A stretch of DNA of 64,000 nt from Nereocystis luetkeana (Eukaryota > Sar > Phaeophyceae > Laminariales > Laminariaceae): positions 2,358,222 to 2,422,221 of the forward strand of contig JARUPZ010000037.1 of the NCBI GenBank assembly GCA_031213475.1, in the 5' to 3' direction. This document shows, in pieces, positions 32,271 to 44,330 of this stretch. The translations under genes were made by a program, and so were the position numbers. The notes beneath the pieces were generated by a model, which was given only the letters and a program-made list of their open reading frames with translations, searched no databases and was not told the DNA's origin. How positions within the stretch are numbered: the stretch's first letter is position 1; each line of letters opens with the position of its first letter.

Positions 32271-32867
32271 AACCATATCTATTGTGATGTGCAGTCATCA
32301 CACGAGCTTACTAAGAGTATCTTATGATAGATGCGGAGAAATACGATATGCGGCGAGACTTGAGTTTGTTCTTTCTTGCCGACGCACTGTATTCAACTTA
32401 TCTCTATCATACTGATCGTAACGCAGGGTAGCTAGTCTACCACAATAGGTAGCAGGTAACGTTCCATAGAGCGTTACGAGTACGCTACATAGAACGTTGC
32501 AGGGGCATTGCTAGGAACGGTTCACGGAACCTTGACGGGCTGCTGTAGAATAAACCTGCCCGTAGCATGGGCATTGTCTCGTGATCAGGTGATGGCATGC
32601 CCCACCTTGCTCTCTCTTCCATTACTCCTCTTCCATTCCTTTCCTTTCCTCTCTTCTTCTCCTTTCCTCTTCTCCTCTTGATCTCTGAGATCAAGATTCC
32701 TTCTATGATGGCCAATTAAGCGCCAATTTCAAACCATCTTCTTTTTTCATCACAAGTGATCTTCACAGACACTTCGGTGCCGCCTCTGCATCTCTTCTCA
32801 TAGAAGACAGAGCCTCAACATGCATTATTCCTTCAGGTCATGACCCTCGAGGTTATGAGCCCCCCTT
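32271..32867. other. Spacer between satellite blocks; no gene seen
   Basis: Unrelated to the satellite. Includes short repeated ACGTTCCATAGAGCGTTACG-like words near 32460 and a pyrimidine-rich tract (32610-32700). Confidence 0.5.
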
Positions 32868-33400
32868 CACTTCTTATCTCCTCTCGTCAACGCCGGCATT
32901 GCTGAGCCCGGTTTGGGGAGGAGAGCGTCTGTGGGCCCTCCAGTCAGCTTGGGTTTTCCTCCCGCTTGCACCCGAGCTGCGTTGTCTCTCCTGCGGCGGG
33001 CATAAAGAAGTTGCTGCCGCGCCCTCCTCCACCCGCGGTTCCTCATCATACCTCCTTGCGCCCTCCTCCACCCGCGGTTCCTTATCATACCTCCTTACTT
33101 CCTTCTCATCAACGCCTCCATTTCTGAGCCCGGCTTAAGGGGGGTTCATCTGTGGCGCCGTCCGGTAAGATTCCTTTTCCCCCCTTTCTGCAAATACTGG
33201 GGGGGTAAAAAAGGTGCTATGACACCCCCCTCCGCCCGCGAATCGTCATCATAGCTCCTTACTTCCATCTTCTAAACGCCAGCATTGCTGATCCCGGCTC
33301 GGGGGGTGGTCGTCTGTGGACCCTCCAGTAAAATTTCCTGGTTTCCTCTCCTGCCAACACCAGTGCCGCGTTCCCTCCCCTACGGCGTGCACAAAAAATA
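32868..33400. repeat. Satellite, second block, three forward units
   Basis: The landmark is forward near 32890, 33112 and 33277. A 45-bp internal segment (GCGCCCTCCTCCACCCGCGG...) is tandemly doubled at about 33025-33085. The block runs directly into inverted kinase-derived sequence. Confidence 0.8.
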
Positions 33401-33605
33401 TGCAAAGCTTACTGAAAGGTACACAGAAACGATCGAACCGGTTTCTGGACGAGAGCGGGAGGGTTATGCAACGGCACACATTAGAGACCCGAACACCTGA
33501 ACCAGGCAACTTGCCCGCTCACTTTGTTGGGTTCTTGTCACTCCAATAGCTTTGCTTCGGGAACATTTCCCATCAGCTCTGCATTCACCAGCAAACCGTC
33601 CAGGT
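33401..33605 (-). pseudogene. Kinase-derived fragment, inverted
   Basis: Corresponds, on the minus strand, to the end of the kinase exon ending at 19235 and the following intron. It resembles the right half of the 1257-bp units (GATCGAACCGGTTTC..., CATCAGCTCTGCATTCACCAGCAAA in diverged form). It meets the forward copy head to head at about 33605. Confidence 0.55.
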
Positions 33606-34640
33606 GACCGGCCATGTGGACCATCAAGATCGTGAAGGTCAATATGGCCGGTGACCTCCACGGCTTGCTGGGAAACACCGGGATGATGGCAAAGGTTCCG
33701 AAGGCCAAGCTATTGACGTGAAAAACGTCCTCAACATAAACGAAAGAGACACGTAATTTCTTTCAATGTGTTTTCTATCCCGTGTGTCTATGACTTTCCG
33801 TGCAGCCCTTCTCATATGGGAAACAAACCGACGCTTTTTCACTCAGCGAATTCCTACATATCCCGCACCCCTCGGTACGCCGCGTCACTTCTCCCCTCTT
33901 CCCCCTCCGTGAAAGCAACCTCGCTTGCATAGGGGGCACGTTGGCGTTCCTTCAAGATTGTGGAATCATTCACTACGACGTCAAGCCCAGAAATAGTCTA
34001 CACGATCGGAGGTACTATATGTTTATCGTGGAGTTGGGCATGGGCCGAAGGCACGTATACCCGTTACCGGTTGAGGAGAAAAACAGCTGCGGCAGTAAAA
34101 TACGGGCATCTTCCTTCGGATCGAACGGCGAGGGGGCGGGCAGAGAAACTGAGGCAAGGAGGGAGCGAAGAGGGAATTCGAGCCGTTGATTGCGTACTCC
34201 CTGATAGGTCGGGTGAAGATCAATATACGAAACCTGTGCCATGAAAACGAAAGAGCTAACAGCATACCGAGATCATGGGCGAGGTTTCAAAGGCCAAGCT
34301 CTTGACGTGAGAAACGTCCGCAACATATATCAACAACATACTCTACCATCCGGTAATCCAGTGCAACTCTTTCAATTCGAATAATAAGCCCACCTAATTT
34401 CAATTGGTATACACCCCGCATCCCCCGGTAAACCGCGTCACCCTCCCCCCTACTCGCCGCGAGAAAAAAAGGACCTCACCTGCATAGGGGATCCCCTTAT
34501 GATTGTGCAATCATCCACTACGACGTTAAGCCCCGAAGCATCCTACACGATCGGAGGTACAGCACGTTTGTACTCGGCTTGGGGGTGGGCCGAACGCACG
34601 TATACCCGCCAAGGAGAAGAAGAGCTGCAGCAGTGATATG
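33606..34640 (+). pseudogene. Kinase-derived pseudogene copy, two successive exon2-intron-exon3 segments
   Basis: 33640-33718 matches the source exon (ATGGCCGGTGACCTCCACGG; GTTCCGAAGGCCAAGCT) with its GTGA donor, then intron sequence, then 33928-34055 reads ACIGGTLAFLQDCGIIHYDV then KPRNSLHDRR and GMGRRH. The catalytic-loop HND has become HYD. A second round follows: donor-like TTGACGTGAGAAACGTCC at 34301 and exon-3-like 34478-34610 (CAIIHYDVKPRSILHD). Introns are kept, so these are DNA-level duplications. Frames are interrupted and no complete domain can be made. Confidence 0.75.
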
Positions 34641-34799
34641 CGTGGGGGGCGTACTCATTCTTTGCTTTTGTTAGTCATTTGACCATTGATCACGCATATC
34701 TTTCGAAACGGAGCACCCCTCCGACTCCTATTAAAAACACATCCAACAGTTGGGCGATGCAGAGGTCAGGACACCGTACACGCCTACCGACACGTCCGT

Positions 34800-35013
34800 A
34801 GCGAGCGGTGGACCGAGACGTCGCGGCAGGCTCGTTGTTCAGCCCCATCGACTTTGTCGCGTTGTGGGAGAACCTGGAACCCCTCACCAGTAGGCTGCAC
34901 GTTATCTCAAGGAGTCTTCAAAAGGTGGTGGATGTCCTCACGGCGACCTTGAACAAGGATTCTAGCCCGCGCCTGCCACTAGTCAAGTTGGCCAGTGGTG
35001 AGCGCGGGTAGGG
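34800..35013 (+). pseudogene. Fragment of the last kinase exon, rearranged
   Basis: Reads AGSLFSPIDFVALWENLEPL then TSRLHVISRS, matching GSWFKAADFVPWWTGLKPL of the source exon. Directly afterwards it reads VVDVLTATLNKDSSPRLPL, matching the beginning of the same source exon (VADVFKATLHRDPRLRLPL). The exon order is therefore end-then-start, as at a tandem duplication junction. Confidence 0.7.
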
Positions 35014-35049
35014 GTCCTTGTGTGGGGTTGCCTTCGATCCATTCACCCC

Positions 35050-36482
35050 CCTATTAACGATTCTTCGACGGACGGTGTACCTCGCGGATGTGGGAATCCA
35101 GATCCGCCCGAGACGGGACAAAGTTGGCGGTGCGGATCCACGAGTCTGCCACGAAGTCTCGGGCCACCGAATGATCCCTGTGCGAGATCCCGTGCAACCT
35201 TCCCTTATTCCCGCCGCTGGGGGTACCAAAAGGCCTCACAACTCAGTGTTGACGAGGCCCAGAGAGATTCAAGACACACCCTTGTATCACGGGTCCGGAC
35301 ACACATGAATCGATTCCTTGTAAATCACGGACTGCCCCAGGCGAACCAGCCCTATGCCGAAGCTGCATCCGGGGACAAGTCGCGCATACCAGCGAAAATC
35401 CTTCGTCGCACAAAATTGACCTTACTTTTCCGTAAACCAGCATCGGTAACCGCTGTATCTGTGCATTTTTGCGAAGGAAGATTGCTGTGGCCCCTCCTAG
35501 ACCAGCTCGTATAAAGAACAGTGCTGTGGTAGGCACAATACCTGGTATCATACAGAGCGAGGCATAAGCGAACGTCACGGGGTAGCCGACGCCATTTTTT
35601 CTAACACATTTTCTTACCACTATTCATAGACAACACTGCTCCCGCGTGTTCAAGGACAAGATACATGCAATGTTAGCATCCGAAGCGCAGATCTGCCCGC
35701 TAGGGGTCATCGCACGCTACCACATACCGGCCCGCACACGCCACCACCAACAGCACTACGAACTACACAAACCTCGACGGTACTCACCATTCCGCTGACC
35801 ACTTACATAGGCGCCCCAGTCAGTAGGTAGTGAGCCAAGATGGTGACGAAGAATACGTCGAACGATGTGAGTGCATCGGTACGTCGAAGAGCACGCTACC
35901 ACCCCCGTACATCGACGTCACAGCCTCGAGTGGCATGCACGCCGCCACTTTCGCCGTCCGCCAAGCTCTTTCCAGCCAGCACCTACACACTATGCGGTTG
36001 ACAGGTGTTAGGTTTGGGTTGTGATCGGATCGAGTCTTGATAGGTTGGGCTTGTTGTAAAATCAATTGTATCTTGTTCCTGTTTCAACAGAAGGCAGGGG
36101 GTGACTTGGGCCATTTCCTTCCCGAGAGATGTTCCACAAAGAGAATACAACAATGTATCGCCGAAGTTCAATCAATGCGAATGGTTCTGGGCTCAACATG
36201 GATACGATTTCACGGTCGTACAGGAAGGGCGAACCGCCGTCTGCGCCGGCAAGTTTTCTTCATCGCGGGGTGGGACAGGCGCAGGGAAGGGGGTGATGCA
36301 GTCAGTCGGGAAGTGCGGCATGTTCGAAAAAAATGTGAACGATCGAACAGGTGATCCGCGCGAAGAGAAGGGTTGCACTGAAAGGCATCGACACACATCA
36401 CGCAAGAATACCTCAATTATCTTTGCTTTCGAGATCTTGCTGATCAGCTCTGTATTGGCCAGCGAGCCGGCTCGACCACAGC
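35050..36482 (-). pseudogene. Inverted kinase pseudogene spanning several exons
   Basis: On the minus strand the order follows the source gene: exon-2-like (36482-36400), exon-3-like (about 36290-36163, ending near AAACTTGCCGGCGCAGACGG), PPE-exon-like at about 35990-35850 (ACMPLEAVTSMYGGG for WMPPEAVESLYGE) and last-exon-like at 35239-35054 (DSWIRTANFVPSRADLDSHI). Intron spacing is roughly retained but frames are broken. The copy faces forward copies on both sides. Confidence 0.65.
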
Positions 36483-36794
36483 CCACTTTGACCATCATGA
36501 TCTTCTGTTTCTCCTCAGCTGATCGTCCTGCTCAAAATGGCGGGCAATCTGAACGGCATGCTGAGCGCTACAATCTTCATGCACAAAACCCCAAAAGCAA
36601 ATCAAATAACAGTAGCAACACAAACAAAAGACGCAATGTCATCCGTTTCTTTATCGTCCCCCATCCCGTGCGTTGATGACTTTCAGTGCAACCCTTCTCT
36701 TTTCTCAGAGAAAGCGACTCTCCTTCCGTCCACCTACAAAACCTACAACTCTTGATTCACCGCGTCAACCCCCCTTATTTTCCCGTGCGTCGAA
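36483..36794 (+). pseudogene. Kinase exon-2-like segment and intron leading into the tandem array
   Basis: 36538-36600 (AAAATGGCGGGCAATCTGAA...) resembles the MAGDLHDLLE exon, followed by intron sequence with ATCCCGTGCGTTGATGACTT and ACCGCGTCAACCCC, matching the source intron before 19473. The array repeat begins at about 36795. Confidence 0.6.
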
Positions 36795-39700
36795 GCAACC
36801 TCGTCTGCATAGGGGACGCTTTGGCATCCCTCCATGATCGTGAACCCATCCACTGAAACGTAACGCCCGGAAACAATCTATACGACCGGAGGTAAATCAT
36901 GGTTGTTTTGGACTTGGAGGTGGGCCGAAGGCACGTATACCAAGAACTGCGATAGTAACACACGAATATCTTCCTCTGGGTAGAACGGGGAGATACAGGG
37001 AGAGAGGGAACGAGAGAGTGAAGGGGGTATTTCTGCTGTTGATTGCGTATCCCCTGATACGTCGGGTAAGGTTCAGAGTACGAATCCTGTGCGATGAAAA
37101 CGGAAGAGCTGTTAGTTGAGCTTGGGCGAATGGGGTCGGGTTTGTTTTCACGAAAACCGTGGGAAACAAAAATAGGTTCAAAAGGTGTGCGCCCTGCTCA
37201 CGGTTTGTGCTTCGTATTTGATGTTTGTAAATGTTATAACTGTTGTTTTGATCACTAAATCTGCGCAGAAACGGTTTATTTTCTCAGCCGGCATGCTTGT
37301 CTCCGACCAACCCAACGCCCGCCAGAACGACCTTGCTGTACCCCGATCGTGCAGAATGGTTCCGGGCATAATATCGAAATGGGCGATTTCATGGTAGTCG
37401 AGACCGGCAATTCGCCCGCTACACCGGGGAGTTTGCCTTGACACGGCGGTAGAAGGAGGGGTCGAGGGAGGAGAGGTGACGCGGTGAATCGGAAGGTACG
37501 GGAAGAACAGAAAAGGGTCGAGCGATCAAACCGGTTTCGGGTGAGAAAAGGAAGGGTTGCGCTGAAAGTCGTGCCGGCATATAATGCAAGAACACAAACA
37601 CCGGGAAACTTGCTCGTTCACTTCACTGGAGGTTCATCACTTTATTGGGTTTGCTTTCGGGACTGTACCCATCAGCCCTGCGTTGACCAGCAAAACATCC
37701 AGGCCAACGACCGCCTTGGTCCCACAGAATAAGGTGTCGTACCTCGCTGACACAGCCGCAGTCATCAGGCTCTTGTGGCCTCTGCAGCTAGACCTGAGAA
37801 CAAGCGTAGGTAGATCGATCAGCCATACGGGCCGTTGATCTACCGACGCTCGTTCCCAGGTTTGGCCGCAACGGTCACACGAAGCTTATGACTGCGATCT
37901 GTATGAGTGAGGTCCGACAATTTATGATAATGGCCAAGAAGATCAATGATCGTTTCGCGATAAACCCGACTTTATTTCGCTCACCATTCTTACACATCGC
38001 ATACCCCCCTGTGCACCGCGTCGCCCCCCCCTCTCGTCCCCGCGCGTCACAGCAACCTCGTCTGCATAGGGGACGCTTTGGCATCCCTCCATGTTTGTGG
38101 ACCCATCCACTGAAACGTAACGCCCGGAAACAATCTATACGGCCGGAGGTAAATCATGGTTGTTTTGGACTTGGAGGTGGGCCGAAGGCACGTATACCAA
38201 GAACTGCGATAGTAACACACGAATATCTTCCTCTGGGTAGAACGGGGAGATACAGGGAGAGAGGGAACGAGAGAGTGAAGGGGGTATTTCTGCTGTTGAT
38301 TGCGTATCCCCTGATACGTCGGGTAAGGTTCAGAGTACGAAACCTGTGCGATGAAAACGGAAGAGCTGTTAGTTGAGCTTGGGCGAATGGGGTCGGGTTT
38401 GTTTTCACGAAAACCGTGGGAAACAAAAATAGGTTCAAAAGGTGTGCGCCCTGCTCACGGTTTGTGCTTCGTATTTGATGTTTGTAAATGTTATAACTGT
38501 TGTTTTGATCACTAAATCTGCGCAGAAACGGTTTATTTTCTCAGCCGGCATGCTTGTCTCCGACCAACCCAACGCCCGCCAGAACGACCTTGCTGTACCC
38601 CGATCGTGCAGAATGGTTCCGGGCATAATATCGAAATGGGCGATTTCATGGTAGTCGAGACCGGCAATTCGCCCGCTACACCGAGGAGTTTGCCTTGACA
38701 CGGCGGTAGAAGGAGGGGTCGAGGGAGGAGAGGTGACGCGGTGAATCGGAAGGTACGGGAAGAACAGAAAAGGGTCGAGCGATCAAACCGGTTTCGGGTG
38801 AGAAAAGGAAGGGTTGCGCTGAAAGTCGTGCCGGCATATAATGCAAGAACACAAACACCGGGAAACTTGCTCGTTCACTTCACTGGAGGTTCATCACTTT
38901 ATTGGGTTTGCTTTCGGGACTGTACCCATCAGCCCTGCGTTGACCAGCAAAGCATCCAGGCCAACGACCGCCTTGGTCCCACAGAATAAGGTGTCGTACC
39001 TCGCTGACACAGCCGCAGTCATCAGGCTCTTGTGGCCTCTGCAGCTAGACCTGAGAACAAGCGTAGGTAGATCGATCAGCCATACGGGCCGTTGATCTAC
39101 CGACGCTCGTTCCCAGGTTTGGCCGCAACGGTCACACGAAGCTTATGACTGCGATCTGTATGAGTGAGGTCCGACAATTTATGATAATGGCCAAGAAGAT
39201 CAATGATCGTTTCGCGATAAACCCGACTTTATTTCGCTCACCATTCTTACACATCGCATACCCCCCTGTGCACCGCGTCGCCCCCCCCTCTCGTCCCCGC
39301 GCGTCGAAGCAACCTCGTCTGCATAGGGGACGCTTTGGCATCCCTCCATGATCGTGAACCCATCCACTGAAACGTAACGCCCGGAAACAATCTATACGAC
39401 CGGAGGTAAATCATGGTTGTTTTGGACTTGGAGGTGGGCCGAAGGCACGTATACCAAGAACTGCGATAGTAACACACGAATATCTTCCTCTGGGTAGAAC
39501 GGGGAGATACAGGGAGAGAGGGAACGAGAGAGTGAAGGGGGTATTTCTGCTGTTGATTGCGTATCCCCTGATACGTCGGGTAAGGTTCAGAGTACGAATC
39601 CTGTGCGATGAAAACGGAAGAGCTGTTAGTTGAGCTTGGGCGAATGGGGTCGGGTTTGTTTTCACGAAAACCGTGGGAAACAAAAATAGGTTCAAAAGGT

Positions 39701-42700
39701 GTGCGCCCTGCTCACGGTTTGTGCTTCGTATTTGATGTTTGTAAATGTTATAACTGTTGTTTTGATCACTAAATCTGCGCAGAAACGGTTTATTTTCTCA
39801 GCCGGCATGCTTGTCTCCGACCAACCCAACGCCCGCCAGAACGACCTTGCTGTACCCCGATCGTGCAGAATGGTTCCGGGCATAATATCGAAATGGGCGA
39901 TTTCATGGTAGTCGAGACCGGCAATTCGCCCGCTACACCGAGGAGTTTGCCTTGACACGGCGGTAGAAGGAGGGGTCGAGGGAGGAGAGGTGACGCGGTG
40001 AATCGGAAGGTACGGGAAGAACAGAAAAGGGTCGAGCGATCAAACCGGTTTCGGGTGAGAAAAGGAAGGGTTGCGCTGAAAGTCGTGCCGGCATATAATG
40101 CAAGAACACAAACACCGGGAAACTTGCTCGTTCACTTCACTGGAGGTTCATCACTTTATTGGGTTTGCTTTCGGGACTGTACCCATCAGCCCTGCGTTGA
40201 CCAGCAAAACATCCAGGCCAACGACCGCCTTGGTCCCACAGAATAAGGTGTCGTACCTCGCTGACACAGCCGCAGTCATCAGGCTCTTGTGGCCTCTGCA
40301 GCTAGACCTGAGAACAAGCGTAGGTAGATCGCTCAGCCATACGGGCCGTTGATCTACCGACGCTCGTTCCCAGGTTTGGCCGCAACGGTCACACGAAGCT
40401 TATGACTGCGATCTGTATGAGTGAGGTCCGACAATTTATGATAATGGCCAAGAAGATCAATGATCGTTTCGCGATAAACCCGACTTTATTTCGCTCACCA
40501 TTCTTACACATCGCATACCCCCCTGTGCACCGCGTCGCCCCCCCCTCTCGTCCCCGCGCGTCACAGCAACCTCGTCTGCATAGGGGACGCTTTGGCATCC
40601 CTCCATGTTTGTGGACCCATCCACTGAAACGTAACGCCCGGAAACAATCTATACGGCCGGAGGTAAATCATGGTTGTTTTGGACTTGGAGGTGGGCCGAA
40701 GGCACGTATACCAAGAACTGCGATAGTAACACACGAATATCTTCCTCTGGGTAGAACGGGGAGATACAGGGAGAGAGGGAACGAGAGAGTGAAGGGGGTA
40801 TTTCTGCTGTTGATTGCGTATCCCCTGATACGTCGGGTAAGGTTCAGAGTACGAAACCTGTGCGATGAAAACGGAAGAGCTGTTAGTTGAGCTTGGGCGA
40901 ATGGGGTCGGGTTTGTTTTCACGAAAACCGTGGGAAACAAAAATAGGTTCAAAAGGTGTGCGCCCTGCTCACGGTTTGTGCTTCGTATTTGATGTTTGTA
41001 AATGTTATAACTGTTGTTTTGATCACTAAATCTGCGCAGAAACGGTTTATTTTCTCAGCCGGCATGCTTGTCTCCGACCAACCCAACGCCCGCCAGAACG
41101 ACCTTGCTGTACCCCGATCGTGCAGAATGGTTCCGGGCATAATATCGAAATGGGCGATTTCATGGTAGTCGAGACCGGCAATTCGCCCGCTACACCGGGG
41201 AGTTTGCCTTGACACGGCGGTAGAAGGAGGGGTCGAGGGAGGAGAGGTGACGCGGTGAATCGGAAGGTACGGGAAGAACAGAAAAGGGTCGAGCGATCAA
41301 ACCGGTTTCGGGTGAGAAAAGGAAGGGTTGCGCTGAAAGTCGTGCCGGCATATAATGCAAGAACACAAACACCGGGAAACTTGCTCTTTTACTTCACTGG
41401 GGGTTCATCACTTTATGGGGTTTGCTTTCGGAACTGTACCCATCAGCCCTGCGTTGACCAGCAAAACATCCAGGCCAACGACCGTCTTGGTCCCACAGAA
41501 TAAGGGGTCGTACCTCGCTGACACAGCCGCAGTCATCAGGCTCTTGTGGCCTCTGCAGCTAGACCTGAGAACAAGCGTAGGTAGATCGATCAGCCATACG
41601 GGCCGTTGATCTACCGACGCTCGTTCCCAGGTTTGGCCGCAACGGTCACACGAAGCTTATGACTGCGATCTGTATGAGTGAGGTCCGACAATTTATGATA
41701 ATGGCCAAGAAGATCAATGATCGTTTCGCGATAAACCCGACTTTATTTCGCTCACCATTCTTACACATCGCATACCCCCCTGTGCACCGCGTCGCCCCCC
41801 CCTCTCGTCCCCGCGCGTCACAGCAACCTCGTCTGCATAGGGGACGCTTTGGCATCTCTCCATGTTTGTGGACCCATCCACTGAAACGTAACGCCCGGAA
41901 ACAATCTATACGGCCGGAGGTAAATCATGGTTGTTTTGGACTTGGAGGTGGGCCGAAGGCACGTATACCAAGAACTGCGATAGTAACACACGAATATCTT
42001 CCTCTGGGTAGAACGGGGAGATACAGGGAGAGAGGGAACGAGAGAGTGAAGGGGGTATTTCTGCTGTTGATTGCGTATCCCCTGATACGTCGGGTAAGGT
42101 TCAGAGTACGAAACCTGTGCGATGAAAACGGAAGAGCTGTTAGTTGAGCTTGGGCGAATGGGGTCGGGTTTGTTTTCACGAAAACCGTGGGAAACAAAAA
42201 TAGGTTCAAAAGGTGTGCGCCCTGCTCACGGTTTGTGCTTCGTATTTGATGTTTGTAAATGTTATAACTGTTGTTTTGATCACTAAATCTGCGCAGAAAC
42301 GGTTTATTTTCTCAGCCGGCATGCTTGTCTCCGACCAACCCAACGCCCGCCAGAACGACCTTGCTGTACCCCGATCGTGCAGAATGGTTCCGGGCATAAT
42401 ATCGAAATGGGCGATTTCATGGTAGTCGAGACCGGCAATTCGCCCGCTACACCGAGGAGTTTGCCTTGACACGGCGGTAGAAGGAGGGGTCGAGGGAGGA
42501 GAGGTGACGCGGTGAATCGGAAGGTACGGGAAGAACAGAAAAGGGTCGAGCGATCAAACCGGTTTCGGGTGAGAAAAGGAAGGGTTGCGCTGAAAGTCGT
42601 GCCGGCATATAATGCAAGAACACAAACACCGGGAAACTTGCTCGTTCACTTCACTGGAGGTTCATCACTTTATTGGGTTTGCTTTCGGGACTGTACCCAT

Positions 42701-44330
42701 CAGCCCTGCGTTGACCAGCAAAACATCCAGGCCAACGACCGCCTTGGTCCCACAGAATAAGGTGTCGTACCTCGCTGACACAGCCGCAGTCATCAGGCTC
42801 TTGTGGCCTCTGCAGCTAGACCTGAGAACAAGCGTAGGTAGATCGATCAGCCATACGGGCCGTTGATCTACCGACGCTCGTTCCCAGGTTTGGCCGCAAC
42901 GGTCACACGAAGCTTATGACTGCGATCTGTATGAGTGAGGTCCGACAATTTATGATAATGGCCAAGAAGATCAATGATCGTTTCGCGATAAACCCGACTT
43001 TATTTCGCTCACCATTCTTACACATCGCATACCCCCCTGTGCACCGCGTCGCCCCCCCCTCTCGTCCCCGCGCGTCACAGCAACCTCGTCTGCATAGGGG
43101 ACGCTTTGGCATCCCTCCATGTTTGTGGACCCATCCACTGAAACGTAACGCCCGGAAACAATCTATACGGCCGGAGGTAAATCATGGTTGTTTTGGACTT
43201 GGAGGTGGGCCGAAGGCACGTATACCAAGAACTGCGATAGTAACACACGAATATCTTCCTCTGGGTAGAACGGGGAGATACAGGGAGAGAGGGAACGAGA
43301 GAGTGAAGGGGGTATTTCTGCTGTTGATTGCGTATCCCCTGATACGTCGGGTAAGGTTCAGAGTACGAAACCTGTGCGATGAAAACGGAAGAGCTGTTAG
43401 TTGAGCTTGGGCGAATGGGGTCGGGTTTGTTTTCACGAAAACCGTGGGAAACAAAAATAGGTTCAAAAGGTGTGCGCCCTGCTCACGGTTTGTGCTTCGT
43501 ATTTGATGTTTGTAAATGTTATAACTGTTGTTTTGATCACTAAATCTGCGCAGAAACGGTTTATTTTCTCAGCCGGCATGCTTGTCTCCGACCAACCCAA
43601 CGCCCGCCAGAACGACCTTGCTGTACCCCGATCGTGCAGAATGGTTCCGGGCATAATATCGAAATGGGCGATTTCATGGTAGTCGAGACCGGCAATTCGC
43701 CCGCTACACCGGGGAGTTTGCCTTGACACGGCGGTAGAAGGAGGGGTCGAGGGAGGAGAGGTGACGCGGTGAATCGGAAGGTACGGGAAGAACAGAAAAG
43801 GGTCGAGCGATCAAACCGGTTTCGGGTGAGAAAAGGAAGGGTTGCGCTGAAAGTCGTGCCGGCATATAATGCAAGAACACAAACACCGGGAAACTTGCTC
43901 GTTCACTTCAGCTTTATTGGGTTTGCTTTCGGGACTGTACCCATCAGCCCTGCGTTGACCAGCAAAGCATCCAGGCCAACGACCGCCTTGGTCCCACAGA
44001 ATAAGGTGTCGTACCTCGCTGACACAGCCGCAGTCATCAGGCTCTTGTGGCCTCTGCAGCTAGACCTGAGAACAAGCGTAGGTACATCGATCAGCCATAC
44101 GGGCCGTTGATCTACCGACGCTCGTTCCCAGGTTTGGCCGCAACGGTCACACGAAGCTTATGACTGCGATCTGTATGAGTGAGGTCCGACAATTTATGAT
44201 AATGGCCAAGAAGATCAATGATCGTTTCGCGATAAACCCGACATTATTTCGCTCACCATTCTTACACATCGCATACCCCCCTGTGCACCGCGTCGCCCCC
44301 CCCTCTCGTCCCCGCGCGTCACAGCAACCC
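36795..44330. repeat. Six-unit tandem array, 1257-bp units, each an inverted pair of kinase fragments
   Basis: Units start near 36795, 38052, 39309, 40566, 41823 and 43080; the last is 13 bp shorter (deletion at about 43909). Units differ at only a few positions by eye. In each, a forward exon-3-like piece (CTGCATAGGGGACGCTTTGG; CGCCCGGAAACAATCTATAC) is followed by intron-like sequence, then by the same gene region inverted (minus strand reads ALDYHEIAHFDIMPGTILHD-like with exon-2 and intron sequence beyond), then by a dyad and forward exon-2-like sequence leading to the next unit. Units 1 and 3 share variants (GTGCGTCGAAGC/GCGCGTCGAAGC, GATCGTGAAC, CGAATCCTG) absent from the other units. The repeated 60-162-codon frames are by-products. 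Confidence 0.92.
37793..37860. repeat. Dyad (hairpin) at the centre of each 1257-bp unit
   Basis: CCTGAGAACAAGCGTAGGTA GATC and, after a ~14-base loop (AGCCATACGGGCCG), GATCTACC GACGCTCGTTCCCAGG pair over ~26 bases with three mismatches. The dyad repeats at +1257 intervals (39050, 40307, 41564, 42821) and, with a GTACATC change, near 44065. It is where the inverted and forward kinase fragments meet. Confidence 0.85.

Noticed and set aside
36795-44330. Repeated frames of 60 to 162 codons in every 1257-bp unit taken as a tandem gene family
   Set aside because: They cover both strands and several frames, lack splice context, and correspond to degraded kinase exon and intron sequence, some in antisense. 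They recur only because the unit does.
36795-44330. CRISPR array or assembly artefact
   Set aside because: Not CRISPR: 1.26-kb units with no short repeat/spacer pattern, in a eukaryotic context. A pure assembly artefact is less likely because individual units carry distinct variants and a 13-bp deletion, though only reads can exclude it.
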